The notes below the pieces were generated by a model that worked only from the letters and a program-made list of their open reading frames with translations, made no database searches and was not told the DNA's origin. Below, in pieces: positions 17,148-26,247 of a stretch of 64,000 nucleotides of DNA (positions within the stretch are counted from its first letter, which is position 1; every line of letters starts with the position of its first letter). Origin of the DNA: Cyanobium sp. CH-040. GTDB taxonomy: Bacteria > Cyanobacteriota > Cyanobacteriia > PCC-6307 > Cyanobiaceae. Made by a program: the position numbers and the translations under genes. The stretch is from NCBI RefSeq assembly GCF_024346135.1, contig NZ_JAGQCJ010000006.1, positions 99,771 through 163,770 of the forward strand, in the 5' to 3' direction.

Positions 17148-18491
17148 TTACCGCTGAACCGCCGGATCGGTTCGCGCCCGGCGCTGCAGCACGCCGCTCA
17201 GCAGCAACCCCAGCAGCAGCGGCAGCCACAGCAGCAGGCGCTCGGCGGTGGTGAGCTGCCAGTCCGGCAGCCGTGAAGGGAGCACGAAGTACACGAAGGC
17301 CGAGAGGCTCACCAGCCGCGCCCCCCAGTTCTGGCTGGGCACGGCGAAGGGCATCAGCCAGATGAAGTACCAGCCGTGCACCACCGGCGAGAGCAGCAGC
17401 ATCGCCAGCAGATAGCGCCAGGCGAACACCCCCAGCCGCACGGTGGTGGCCAGCAGCACCACCAGCACCAGCAGCAGCAGCAACCCGTGCACGGCGTTGA
17501 TCCGCAGGGTCCAGGGCCAGAGCTGGCCGATCCAGTGGGGCAGCCACTCGGCGCTGCGGCCGTAGCGCATGAATGAGGAGCCGGTGGGCAGCAGCGGGCA
17601 GGCCGGCCCACGGCAGAAGGCCAGGGCCCCCAGCAGCAGCGGCGCCAGCCCCAGCAGCATGGTGCTGAGCACGGGCCCGGCCCGCTGCAACTGCCGCCAG
17701 CGGTTCCAGGCGCGATGCGCCAGCAGCGGCAGGGTGATCCACTTCAGGGCCACGCTCAGGCCCAGCAGCAGGTCGATGCAGGCCTGGATCCGGGCGCCCC
17801 GGGGCGGGGGGTCGCGCTCGGCCAGCAGCCAGCCCGCCACCAGCGGCAGCAGGAACCAGCTGTCGTAGTGGCCGCCGCCGCTGATGCCGTAGATCACCAG
17901 CGGATTCCAGCCATGGAGGGCCGCGCGGGTCGCGCCGAAGCGGGCGGCGAGCAGAGCGCAGATGCCCAGGTCGGCAACCAGGAAGGACGCCTTGAACAGC
18001 AGCACCTGCTGGGCGACGGCGGCATGCAGCCGGAAGAGCAGCTGGGCCAGGGGCGGGTAGATCGCCGTGGTGCCCGGATGGTTGATCTGCATCCACCAGG
18101 GCGTGCGCAGCGCCTCCAGGGCCGGGGCATCGGGGGGCAGGTGATAGGGGCTGAACCCCTGCAGCTGGATGCCTCCCTCCCAGAGGTAGCGCCAGATGTC
18201 ATCGCCGGGATCCATGGGCAGCAGCGCCAGCCGCGCCGGCACCGCCACGGCCCAGAACAGGCCCCGGGGGATGGCGGGCAGGGTCCAGGAGAGGGCGAAG
18301 CCCAGCCCCATCACCGCCGCCGCCCCCCAGAACGGCAGCAGCTGGGCAGGGTCGAACAGATCGCCGTGGGGAGCCATCAGCACCGCCCCGCCGATCAGCA
18401 GCAGGGCGCTGACCGCCGGCCGCAGGCCAGCCGCCGCCCGGCGCCAGCACGACCGGGCAGGAGGTTGCCGTTGAACGGGCTCGTGCATCAT
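17148..18491 (-). CDS. Polytopic membrane glycosyltransferase (GT87/mannosyltransferase type)
   Basis: About 447 residues with around ten hydrophobic helices. The first outer loop carries the acidic PMDPGDDIWRYLWEGGIQLQ motif, then GFSPYHLPPD and HPGTTAIYPPLAQL, typical of GT-C type polyprenyl-phosphate-sugar-dependent transferases (DUF2029/PIG-M-like). The later loop HGWYFIWLMPF is the usual C-terminal signature. The start at 18491 overlaps the GT2 gene (TGATG arrangement), so the two enzymes are coupled: the GT2 probably makes the lipid-linked sugar that this enzyme uses. The acceptor is unknown. Confidence 0.8.
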   Translation of the reverse strand: MMHEPVQRQPPARSCWRRAAAGLRPAVSALLLIGGAVLMAPHGDLFDPAQLLPFWGAAAVMGLGFALSWTLPAIPRGLFWAVAVPARLALLPMDPGDDIWRYLWEGGIQLQGFSPYHLPPDAPALEALRTPWWMQINHPGTTAIYPPLAQLLFRLHAAVAQQVLLFKASFLVADLGICALLAARFGATRAALHGWNPLVIYGISGGGHYDSWFLLPLVAGWLLAERDPPPRGARIQACIDLLLGLSVALKWITLPLLAHRAWNRWRQLQRAGPVLSTMLLGLAPLLLGALAFCRGPACPLLPTGSSFMRYGRSAEWLPHWIGQLWPWTLRINAVHGLLLLLVLVVLLATTVRLGVFAWRYLLAMLLLSPVVHGWYFIWLMPFAVPSQNWGARLVSLSAFVYFVLPSRLPDWQLTTAERLLLWLPLLLGLLLSGVLQRRARTDPAVQR

Positions 18492-19237
18492 CCGCGCCAT
18501 TGCCGCAGCCACAACCGGCCGAGGGTGGTGAGGATCACGCTCCCGGCCCGCACGCTGGCGCCCCAGCGACCGGAGATCTTCGAATCACCGCCCAGGCGCG
18601 GGCGGTGGGCGACGGGAATCTCGCGGATGCGCAGCCCCAGCTCGATCGCGCGCACCTGCATCTCCAGGGTCCAGCCGTAGCCGCGGTCGCGCATCCCCAT
18701 GGCCTCGAAGGCCGCCCGGCGCACCAGCCGCAGGGGCCCCAGATCGCGGTAGCGGAATCCCCAGCCCAGGGCGATCAGCCCTGTGGCCAGCCGGTTTCCC
18801 CAGCGCTGCAGAGGTGTCAGCGCCGCCCGTCCGGCAGCGGTGGCGGTGCGGTCGCCCAGCAGCAGGTCGTGGTCGCCGAGCACTTCCAGGAAGCGGGGCA
18901 GCTGCTCGAGCGGATCGCCGCCGTCGCCATCGCAGAACAGCAGCCAGCGCACCGCCGGATCGAGGTTGCTGCAGCCCCGCCAGCAGGCCCGCCCGTAGCC
19001 GGGGCGCGGTTCGCTGAGCACCTCCGCCCCCAGCCGCCGGGCGATGGCGGCACTGCGGTCGCTGCTGCCGTTGTCCACCACCCGGATGCGGCGCAGGCCC
19101 TGGCCCTGCAGCTGATCGATCACATGGGCGAGGGTGTGTTCCTCATCCCGCACCGGGATCACCACCTGAATGCTGTCCAGCAGGGCCAGGGTGGCGCCTC
19201 CCGGAGGGTGATCCGGTTGCGAGTGATCCGTGGTCAT
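18488..19237 (-). CDS. GT2 family glycosyltransferase (polyprenyl-phosphate type)
   Basis: 249 residues. The GT-A fold is shown by QVVIPVRDEEHTL, VVDNGSSDRSAAIARRLGAE, the R-P-G-Y-G-R-A motif and the DxD site FCDGDGGDP. The tail has DLGPLRLVRRAAFEAMGM and GYGWTLEMQVRAIE. This matches DPM1-like enzymes that load sugars onto polyprenyl phosphate. ATG 19237 is the start; a longer upstream frame lacks protein character. It is coupled to the GT-C transferase downstream and faces away from the TVP38-flavoprotein gene. Confidence 0.87.
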   Translation of the reverse strand: MTTDHSQPDHPPGGATLALLDSIQVVIPVRDEEHTLAHVIDQLQGQGLRRIRVVDNGSSDRSAAIARRLGAEVLSEPRPGYGRACWRGCSNLDPAVRWLLFCDGDGGDPLEQLPRFLEVLGDHDLLLGDRTATAAGRAALTPLQRWGNRLATGLIALGWGFRYRDLGPLRLVRRAAFEAMGMRDRGYGWTLEMQVRAIELGLRIREIPVAHRPRLGGDSKISGRWGASVRAGSVILTTLGRLWLRQWRG

Positions 19238-19397
19238 GGCCGATCGCGAGTTGCGCGCGGATTGCCAGTGCCGGAAGGGCGCCAGATGACGATCGCGAGT
19301 GATGGCAATACCCGCCAGCAAGGCTGCTGGTTTTCAGCTCGCCGGCAGGGAATCCGTGGCGAGGCTTCACGGGTACCAGCGGGAACGACCCTGTTGC

Positions 19398-21602
19398 ATG
19401 GCCTCACCCCTGTCTGAACCTACCGGCCGGCCCGCCCGCTGGCGTCAGCTGCTGCTCATCGCCGCCATCACCCTGGTGGTGGCCCTGTTCTTCGGGTTGG
19501 GCCTGCACCGCCAGCTCACCCTGGAGGGGCTTCAGCGCGCCCACAGCGCCCTGCTGGAGCGGCGGGCGCAATCGCCCCTGCCGGTGGCTGCCGCCTACAT
19601 GGCGATCTACGTGCTGGTCACGGCCCTGTCGCTGCCGGGGGCCGCGGTGCTCACCCTGGCCGGCGGGGCGATCTTCGGACTGGGGCTGGGCACGCTGCTG
19701 GTGTCGTTCGCCTCCAGCCTGGGCGCCCTGCTGGCCTTCCTGGTGGCCCGCACCCTGCTGCGCGATCTGGTGCGGCGCCGCTTCGGCCGCCAGTTGGCGC
19801 CGATCGAGGCGGGCGTGGCGCGCGACGGGGTGCTCTATCTGCTCAGCCTGCGGCTGGCACCGGTGTTCCCCTTCTTTCTGGTGAACCTGCTGATGGCGCT
19901 CACGCCGATGCGCGCCGCCAGCTTCTACCTCACCAGCCAGCTCGGCATGCTGCCCGGCACGCTGGTGTATGTGAACGCCGGCACCCAGCTGGCCCAGCTG
20001 CGCGGCCTGGGTGGCATCCTCAGCCCGCCGCTGCTGGGCTCGCTGCTGCTGCTGGCCCTGTTCCCCTGGCTGGCGAAGGCGGCCACGCGCCGCTGGCAGA
20101 CCTGGCGGCTCTACCGACCCTGGCGGCGGCCCCGACGGTTCGACCGCAACCTGATCGTGATCGGCGCCGGCGCGGCGGGGCTGGTGACCTCGTACATCGC
20201 TGCCACGGTGAAGGCGCGGGTGACGCTGGTGGAGCGCGCCGCGATGGGCGGCGACTGCCTCAACACCGGCTGCGTGCCCAGCAAGGCCCTAATCAGCTCG
20301 GCGCGGCTGGCGGCCCGCATGCGCCGGGCCGACCGCTACGGCCTCGAGCCGGTGGAGCCGCGCCTCAGCGTGCGCCAGGTGTTCGCGCGGGTGGCCGCCA
20401 AGGTGGAGGCGATCGCGCCCCACGACAGCGTCGAGCGCTACGAGGGCCTGGGGGTGGAGGTGCTGCGCGGCCAGGCCCGCCTGCTCGATCCCTGGACCGT
20501 GGCGATCCAAGACCCCGAGGGGCAGGAGCGGAAGCTCACGGCGCCCTCGATCGTGCTCGCCACCGGCGCCGAGCCGGTGGTGCCCGACTGGCCGGGGATC
20601 GATGCCGTGCCCCTGCTCACCAGCGAAACCGTATGGAGCTGGCTGGGCAGCTGCGCCCTGGAGCGGCCCCGGCTGGCGGTGCTGGGGGGCGGGCCGATCG
20701 GCTGCGAACTGGCCCAGGCCCTCGCCCAGCTGGGCCTGCCGATCACCCAGATCCAGCGCAGCGAACGCCTGCTCAAGAAGGAGGACGCCGACGCGGCCGC
20801 CGAGGTGCAGCGGGCCCTGGAGGCCGACGGCGTGACCCTGCTGATGGGGGCAACGGTGCTCGGCTTCGAGCGGGAGTCCGGCCCCCAGGGGGCGGTGACG
20901 GTGCGGGTGCGGCAGGGGGAGCAGGAGCGGGCCATTGCTTGCGATGCCGTGCTCTGCGCCCTCGGCCGCCGCGCCCGGCTCACGGGCTACGGCCTCGAGG
21001 AGCTGGGCATCCCCACCGGCGCCACGGTCACCACCAACGCCTTCCTGCAGACCAACTACCCGAACATCTACGCCGCCGGCGATGTGGCCGGACCGTTCCA
21101 GTTCATCCACACCGCCGCCCACCAGGCCTGGTATGCGGCAGTGAATGCCCTGTTCGGCAACCTGCGCGCCTTCAAGGTCGACGACCGCGTGATTCCCCGC
21201 ACCACCTTCACCGAACCGCAGGTGGCCACCGTGGGGCTCACCGAAGCCGAGGCCAGGGCGCAGGGGGTGGCGGTGGACGTGACACGGTTCCCCCTGCACG
21301 ACCTGGATCGCGCCATCGTGGAAAGCGCCGAGCAGGGTTTCGTGAAGGTGCTCACCCAGCCCGGCGGCGACCGCATCCTGGGCGCCACGATCGTGGGCGA
21401 GCACGCCGGCGAGCTGCTGGCCGAGATCGTGCTGGCGATGAAGTGGGGCCTTGGGTTGGGCAGGATCTTCGCCACGATTCACGCCTACCCCACCTTAGCG
21501 GAGGCCAACAAATACGCCGCCGGCGTCTGGAAGAAGCAGCGCGTGCCCCACCACCTGATGCCCTGGCTGCGCCGCTACCACGCCTGGCGGCGACGCGGCT
21601 GA
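19398..21602 (+). CDS. TVP38/TMEM64 membrane domain fused to FAD-dependent disulfide oxidoreductase
   Basis: 734 residues. Residues about 15-215 form a VTT/TVP38 membrane domain (LTLAGGAIFGLGLGTLLVSF, then LRLAPVFPFFLVNLLMALTP). The remainder is a complete pyridine-nucleotide disulfide oxidoreductase of the dihydrolipoamide dehydrogenase/mercuric reductase class. It has the FAD site VIGAGAAGLVTS, redox pair GGDCLNTGCVPSKAL, NADPH site LGGGPIGCELAQ, YAAGDVAG and the dimer His motif HAYPTLAEA. The N-terminal HMA domain of mercuric reductase is absent. It stands 60 bp before arsM, as in other cyanobacterial arsenic loci, so a role in reducing an arsenic or thiol species at the membrane is inferred. 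Confidence 0.9.
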   Translation: MASPLSEPTGRPARWRQLLLIAAITLVVALFFGLGLHRQLTLEGLQRAHSALLERRAQSPLPVAAAYMAIYVLVTALSLPGAAVLTLAGGAIFGLGLGTLLVSFASSLGALLAFLVARTLLRDLVRRRFGRQLAPIEAGVARDGVLYLLSLRLAPVFPFFLVNLLMALTPMRAASFYLTSQLGMLPGTLVYVNAGTQLAQLRGLGGILSPPLLGSLLLLALFPWLAKAATRRWQTWRLYRPWRRPRRFDRNLIVIGAGAAGLVTSYIAATVKARVTLVERAAMGGDCLNTGCVPSKALISSARLAARMRRADRYGLEPVEPRLSVRQVFARVAAKVEAIAPHDSVERYEGLGVEVLRGQARLLDPWTVAIQDPEGQERKLTAPSIVLATGAEPVVPDWPGIDAVPLLTSETVWSWLGSCALERPRLAVLGGGPIGCELAQALAQLGLPITQIQRSERLLKKEDADAAAEVQRALEADGVTLLMGATVLGFERESGPQGAVTVRVRQGEQERAIACDAVLCALGRRARLTGYGLEELGIPTGATVTTNAFLQTNYPNIYAAGDVAGPFQFIHTAAHQAWYAAVNALFGNLRAFKVDDRVIPRTTFTEPQVATVGLTEAEARAQGVAVDVTRFPLHDLDRAIVESAEQGFVKVLTQPGGDRILGATIVGEHAGELLAEIVLAMKWGLGLGRIFATIHAYPTLAEANKYAAGVWKKQRVPHHLMPWLRRYHAWRRRG

Positions 21603-21662
21603 GCCCCCCGCGCCAGCATCGTCGCCAGCAGGCCGTTCGCCTACCACGTTCCTCCAACACCC

Positions 21663-22844
21663 ATGACCAGCAGCACCAAGATCACCACCTCCACCGACAC
21701 CAGTTGCTGCAGCCCGACGGCCACAAGCACCCCTGATACCCCTGACACCAACCGCACCGACGTCAGCCGCGGCGTGCAGGAGTACTACGGCGCCACCCTC
21801 AGCAGCAGCGCCGACCTGCGCACCGACGCCTGCTGTGACGCCAGCAGCGTGCCGGCGGCCCTGCGTCCGCTGCTGGCCCGCATCCATCCCGAGGTGCTGT
21901 CGCGCTACTACGGCTGCGGGCTGGTGGTGCCGCCGCTGCTGGAGGGCCTGCGGGTGCTGGATCTGGGCTGCGGCAGCGGCCGTGATGTGGTCCTGCTGGC
22001 CCAGCTGGTGGGACCTAGCGGCGCGGTGGTGGGCGTCGACATGACGCCCGAGCAGCTGGCGGTGGCCCGGCGGCACCAGCGCCACCACGCCGACCAGTTC
22101 GGCTTCGCCAACGTGACGTTCCTGGAGGGCCGCATCGAGCAGCTCGAGGATCTGCCGCTGGAGCCCGGCAGCTTCGATCTGGTGATCTCCAACTGCGTGG
22201 TGAACCTCTCGGCCGACAAGCTGGCCGTGCTCAAGGGGGTGCGGCGCCTGCTCAGGAGCGGCGGCGAGTTCTATTTCGCCGACGTCTATGCCGACCGGCG
22301 GGTGCCCGAGGCCCTGCGCCACGATCCGGTGCTCTACGGCGAATGCCTCAGCGGTGCCCTCTATTGGAACGACTTCCTGCGCCTGTCCCGCCGGGCCGGC
22401 TTCGCCGATCCCCGCCTGGTGAGCGACCGGCCCCTGGAGATCACCGACCCGGAACTCGCCGCCCGCACCGGCGCGATCCGCTTCTTCTCCGCCACCTACC
22501 GGCTGTTCTCCATCCCCGAGCTGGAGGACGCCTGCGAGGACCACGGCCAGGCGGTGATCTACCGCGGCACGATCGCCGGGCACCCCCACGCCCTGCCCTT
22601 CGACAAGCACCACTGGATCGAGGCCGGCAAGGTGTTTCCGGTGTGCGGCAACACGTTTCGGATGCTGGCCGAGAGCCGGCTGGCACCGCATTTTGAGTTC
22701 ATCGGCGATTTCAGCCGCCACTACGGCCTGTTCGAGGGCTGCGGCACCACCATCCCCTTCGACGGGGCCGCCACACCGAGCCCAGCAGCCACCTCCGTAA
22801 CCACCTCCGCAACCACCTCCGCCACGACTGGCTCCTGCTGCTGA
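21663..22844 (+). CDS. arsM: Arsenite S-adenosylmethionine methyltransferase ArsM
   Basis: 393 residues. The SAM-binding motif is VLDLGCGSGRDVVLLAQLVG, followed by VGVDMTPEQLAVAR. Arsenic-binding cysteines fit the family: the DACCDASS pair near residue 55, Cys in VISNCVVNLS, and Cys in VFPVCGNTFRML. The enzyme converts arsenite to methylated species. Both ends carry Ser/Thr-rich tails with Cys-Cys pairs (TSCCSP near the start, GSCC at the very end), possibly extra metalloid ligands. It follows the flavoprotein gene by 60 bp on the same strand, likely one operon; the product feeds ArsS encoded nearby. Confidence 0.94.
   Translation: MTSSTKITTSTDTSCCSPTATSTPDTPDTNRTDVSRGVQEYYGATLSSSADLRTDACCDASSVPAALRPLLARIHPEVLSRYYGCGLVVPPLLEGLRVLDLGCGSGRDVVLLAQLVGPSGAVVGVDMTPEQLAVARRHQRHHADQFGFANVTFLEGRIEQLEDLPLEPGSFDLVISNCVVNLSADKLAVLKGVRRLLRSGGEFYFADVYADRRVPEALRHDPVLYGECLSGALYWNDFLRLSRRAGFADPRLVSDRPLEITDPELAARTGAIRFFSATYRLFSIPELEDACEDHGQAVIYRGTIAGHPHALPFDKHHWIEAGKVFPVCGNTFRMLAESRLAPHFEFIGDFSRHYGLFEGCGTTIPFDGAATPSPAATSVTTSATTSATTGSCC
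22795..22830. repeat. 12-bp tandem repeat in the arsM 3' end
   Basis: About three imperfect units of ACCACCTCCGCA encode the Thr/Ser/Ala-rich linker TSVTTSATTSATT that precedes the final Cys-Cys of ArsM. The period is a multiple of three, so copy number changes would lengthen or shorten the tail in frame. Confidence 0.6.
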
Positions 22845-22897
22845 AGCTCAGCGAACGCCTGGACCCGGCCAACCGGATGGCCTCGAGGACTGCGTCC

Positions 22898-25099
22898 TCA
22901 GTCCACCAGCACCGGCAGTACGGCCCTGCAGGGCCGGCACTCCAGCCGGATGGGCAGGGTGCTGCGGTCGAACCATCGCTCGGGCCGCGGCGACCGCACC
23001 AGGCGCTTGAGCAGGGCCGGGATGGCGAGCAGGTCCGGCGGCGCCTGACGCAGCGGCCAGGCACCCGGCTGCCGGTAGAGCCGGGCCTGGAGCTGGAGGC
23101 ATTCACCCTGGTTTCGCCAGAGCCACACCCCACCGAGCTGCACCCGTCCGCGCCAGCGGCTCACCTGCTCGGGCCGCAGCGTCAGCGGCCGAGGGCCCAG
23201 GCAGGCCGAGTGGATCCGCAGCGGCCGGTCGTGCTCCAGTCCATCGCCGGCCTGGGCTGCCTCAGGCCAGCTCACCTCCACACCACCCTCGCTGATGGCC
23301 GTGAGCCTGGCGGGCCAGCGCCTGGCGCCCTGCTGCAGCTCCACCCCCACAGCCTCCGGGCGGAACCACACCGCGGCATCGGCGGGGGAACGATCCCAGC
23401 AGGCCCGCAGGGCGGCCATCAGGCTGAGCACGGCTATTGCGCTCCACAACAGCGGCAGCAGCGGGTTCGGGCCGCGCAACAGCAGGGCCAGATTGAGCAG
23501 TTGCAGGCCCAGCAGCATCACCAGGGGCAGCAGCAGCGAGAGGGCAGGTCGCGGGCGGCCCGCCGTCGCCGCTTTGGGCGTCACCTGAAACGCCCTCGGG
23601 CGTCCCCGCACGGTGCTGAGAACGGCCAGCAGCAGCGGCACCAGGAACACCCAGCGGTACAGCTCGGGCATCAGCGCCGAGCGGGAGCCCTGGCTGAACC
23701 ACCGCACCAGCAGCAGCTGGGCCAGCAGCAGCGGCAGGGCCACGGTGAGAGCCCCCTGATCACGCAGCAGCAGGGGAGACACCCCCAGCAGGCCGTAGCT
23801 CAGCGGCATCAGCAGCAGCACCAGCTGCGGAATCACGTTCAGCCAGTGCAGGATGCCCTCGAGGAAGGCCAGCCTCTGCAGGGGGTTGAGTCCGGCGATG
23901 CGCAGCGGGCTGGCCGTGGTGCGCAGGGTCTGCAGGGTGCCGCTCGCCCAGCGGCAGCGCTGGCGGGCCATCGCCTCCAGGCTGGGGGGGGCCAGGCCGG
24001 CGCTGAGCTTCTCGTTGAGGTACAGCGCGCGGTAGCCGGCGGCCGTCACCCGGATGCCGGTGGCCAGGTCCTCCGACGACGTGGCGGTCTCGAAGCCGCC
24101 CACCTGCTCCAGCGCCGCGCGGCGCATCAGAAAGGAGGTGCCGGCGCACACCACCGCGCCCACCCCCTGCCGGGTGGGTTCGATCCAGCGGTAGAAGAGT
24201 TCCTCATCCGGCATCAGCCAGCGCTCCAGGCCCAGATTGCGGATCACCGGATCGGCGTTCATGTAGCTCTGGGGTGTCTGCACCAGGCCCACCCGCGGAT
24301 CGTCGAACAGGCCCACCGTTCGCCGCAGGAGATGGCGCTGGGGCATCACATCGGCATCGAGCACCAGCAGCAGATCCCCCTGCAGATGGGGCAGGGCGTG
24401 GTTGAGATTGCCCGCCTTCGCATGGCGACACTCCGACCGGGCGAGATAACGGCAACCCAGCCGCCGGCACAGTTCAGCCAGCTCGGGCCGTGCGGCATCG
24501 TCGAGCAGCCACACCTTCACGCGCGGGTAATCCAGAGCCAGGCAGGCCCGCAGGGACCGCTCCACCAGCTCCAGCGGTTCGCCACGGGTGGGCACCAACG
24601 CATCCACTGCCAGCAGGCGCCGGGGATCCCAGACGATCCGCTGCTCGAGCTGACGCGCGGCCTGGTCGGCCTCCGCGGCGACGGGGGGCTCCCGAAACCA
24701 GGCCAGCCAGAGCTGCAGCAGTCCATGGCCCAGCAGGCTGAACTCCGCGGCCAGCAGCAGCAGGCTCAGGGCGGCGGCGCTGGAACTGGTGAGGTTGAGC
24801 GTGGCGCCGACCCGCCACGCCAGATAGTGCCCGCTGAGCAGGGTGACCATGGCGATCGCGCTCCGGCGTGTCCCGACCGTCCGGGCGGCCTGCGGCCGGC
24901 GGCGCAGCAGCCAGGCCCACACGCCCACCAGCAGGGCGGGCACCACCTCCAGAATCCCGTCGTCAGGCGAGAGGCCAGCGGCCATGCCGACGGCCGCCAA
25001 AGGCAGCACGGCCAGGGCCCAGGCTCCGCACCGGAGCGGCGAGGCCATGCCCGCGCTCGGATGACGCCCAGGCATGGCCTGGGGAACGGTGCTCAGCAT
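22898..25099 (-). CDS. Cellulose-synthase-like GT2 membrane glycosyltransferase with PilZ-like tail
   Basis: 733 residues from ATG 25099, preceded by AGGAG. After several N-terminal helices, a GT2 domain shows the processive-synthase motifs: LLDDAARPE, DADVMPQ, SSEDLATG and the product-channel motif RQRCRWASGT. More membrane helices follow, then a beta-barrel resembling PilZ near residue 600-720. The PilZ consensus (D/N)xSxxG reads AISEGG and no upstream RxxxR is evident, so c-di-GMP binding is doubtful. No bcsB, bcsC or cellulase neighbour is present. The polymer made is unknown; a cellulose-like glucan is only one option. A DUF4079 gene lies just upstream on the same strand. Confidence 0.85.
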   Translation of the reverse strand: MLSTVPQAMPGRHPSAGMASPLRCGAWALAVLPLAAVGMAAGLSPDDGILEVVPALLVGVWAWLLRRRPQAARTVGTRRSAIAMVTLLSGHYLAWRVGATLNLTSSSAAALSLLLLAAEFSLLGHGLLQLWLAWFREPPVAAEADQAARQLEQRIVWDPRRLLAVDALVPTRGEPLELVERSLRACLALDYPRVKVWLLDDAARPELAELCRRLGCRYLARSECRHAKAGNLNHALPHLQGDLLLVLDADVMPQRHLLRRTVGLFDDPRVGLVQTPQSYMNADPVIRNLGLERWLMPDEELFYRWIEPTRQGVGAVVCAGTSFLMRRAALEQVGGFETATSSEDLATGIRVTAAGYRALYLNEKLSAGLAPPSLEAMARQRCRWASGTLQTLRTTASPLRIAGLNPLQRLAFLEGILHWLNVIPQLVLLLMPLSYGLLGVSPLLLRDQGALTVALPLLLAQLLLVRWFSQGSRSALMPELYRWVFLVPLLLAVLSTVRGRPRAFQVTPKAATAGRPRPALSLLLPLVMLLGLQLLNLALLLRGPNPLLPLLWSAIAVLSLMAALRACWDRSPADAAVWFRPEAVGVELQQGARRWPARLTAISEGGVEVSWPEAAQAGDGLEHDRPLRIHSACLGPRPLTLRPEQVSRWRGRVQLGGVWLWRNQGECLQLQARLYRQPGAWPLRQAPPDLLAIPALLKRLVRSPRPERWFDRSTLPIRLECRPCRAVLPVLVD

Positions 25100-25116
25100 C
25101 ACGATCTCCTGAGCGT

Positions 25117-25896
25117 TCAGGGTTGGGCCGGGGCGGCCGCCGGGCACTGCCGGGCCCCGAAATCACAGGCGTAGATCGCCGGTTTCTGCCAGTGCAGGGG
25201 GATTTCCAGCAGATCGCGCGGGCCACTGATGCCCTGGGCCAGGAACACCAGCGCGGCGAGGACGTTGGCGGAGAGATGCAGCCGGCGCCAGCGCAGGCTG
25301 CGCTGGGTTTCCGGCTTGGCCGCCATCGAGAACAGCATCAGGCCGCAGAGGCCGATGCCGCCCCAGAAATGCGACTGCCAGAAGGCAGGCTGGAAGGGGT
25401 TGTCGCCCAGCCGCCACACCTCCGGCTGCAGGCCCAGACCGATCAGACCGATCCAGCAGAGCAGCGCGAAGCTGCCGCGGTAGACGGCGCGCTTCACCAG
25501 CCAGAGGCAGCTGAAGCTCACGGCCGTGCCGGCGGTGACCAGCGCCAGCAGCGCCATCCGCGCCAGGTCGATCGGGCCGTCGCCCAGCAGCACCTTGCTG
25601 AGGATCACCACCACCAGGGCCACCAGCACGGCGGCCACCACCGCCGCAGTGAGCCAACGGCCCAGGTCGGCGTGATCCCGGCCCGAGGTCACCGGCAGCT
25701 TCGTCTGCCCCAGCCGCCGGGCACGGGCCTGCAGGCCCAGCCGCAGCACCATGCCGAGCAGGGGGTAGACGATCACCACGGCCGCCGCCGGATGGATCAG
25801 CCAGAACCAGTCGACGGTCTGCAGAGCCACCACGCCGGCCGGGGGAATGCCGAAGGCCGGCAGCATCGCGATGCTGAGCGCTGATGAATACGCCAT
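25117..25896 (-). CDS. DUF4079 family membrane protein
   Basis: 259 residues with about six membrane helices, containing the WFWLIHPAAAVVIVYPLLGM motif typical of the cyanobacterial DUF4079 family, which resembles cytochrome b561-like four-helix bundles. Conserved His residues occur in LIHP, QSHFWGG and RLHLSANV and could ligate haem; this is inference. A C-terminal tail contains two Cys (YACDFGARQC). The stop lies 17 bp before the synthase-like gene, so the two may be co-transcribed. Confidence 0.8.
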   Translation of the reverse strand: MAYSSALSIAMLPAFGIPPAGVVALQTVDWFWLIHPAAAVVIVYPLLGMVLRLGLQARARRLGQTKLPVTSGRDHADLGRWLTAAVVAAVLVALVVVILSKVLLGDGPIDLARMALLALVTAGTAVSFSCLWLVKRAVYRGSFALLCWIGLIGLGLQPEVWRLGDNPFQPAFWQSHFWGGIGLCGLMLFSMAAKPETQRSLRWRRLHLSANVLAALVFLAQGISGPRDLLEIPLHWQKPAIYACDFGARQCPAAAPAQP

Positions 25897-26000
25897 GGCG
25901 GAAGGACGGCGGAGGATGTCCGGTCGGTGAAGGGTGTCCGGGCAGGGCCGGTCAGTGCGGATACCGGCGGCGGGCGAGATCGGATTTCACCGTAGGCAGC

Positions 26001-26052
26001 GCGTTGCCGCACCGCGTTGCCACACCGCGTCGCCGCACCGCGTCGCCGCCCC
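26001..26052. repeat. Four 13-bp tandem repeats upstream of cyAbrB
   Basis: Four near-identical 13-mers lie head to tail: GCGTTGCCGCACC, GCGTTGCCACACC, GCGTCGCCGCACC and GCGTCGCCGCCCC. They sit in the 351-bp divergent region between the DUF4079 gene and cyAbrB. A 13-bp period is not a codon multiple and no ORF is supported here, so a protein-binding array or slippage product is more likely than coding sequence. Confidence 0.7.
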
Positions 26053-26247
26053 GTTCCTCCCCCGGGCGCGATAGCCATGCGGGCGGACGTCGAGATGGGA
26101 ACCCCACGACGAAACAACACGGCGGCATCCTTGGCCGCGAACCTGAGACCAAACCCTCCATGAGCTGGGCCGCAAGAGATTCCTCACCAGATGTTGATTG
26201 CCCGGTGCTGGCTATGCGGTAGGTTGAGGGCTGATGCACAACTCCAC

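Noticed and set aside
22877..25174. 765-residue plus-strand open frame
   Set aside because: Antisense to the cellulose-synthase-like gene; low-complexity Gln/His/Ala composition with no motif.
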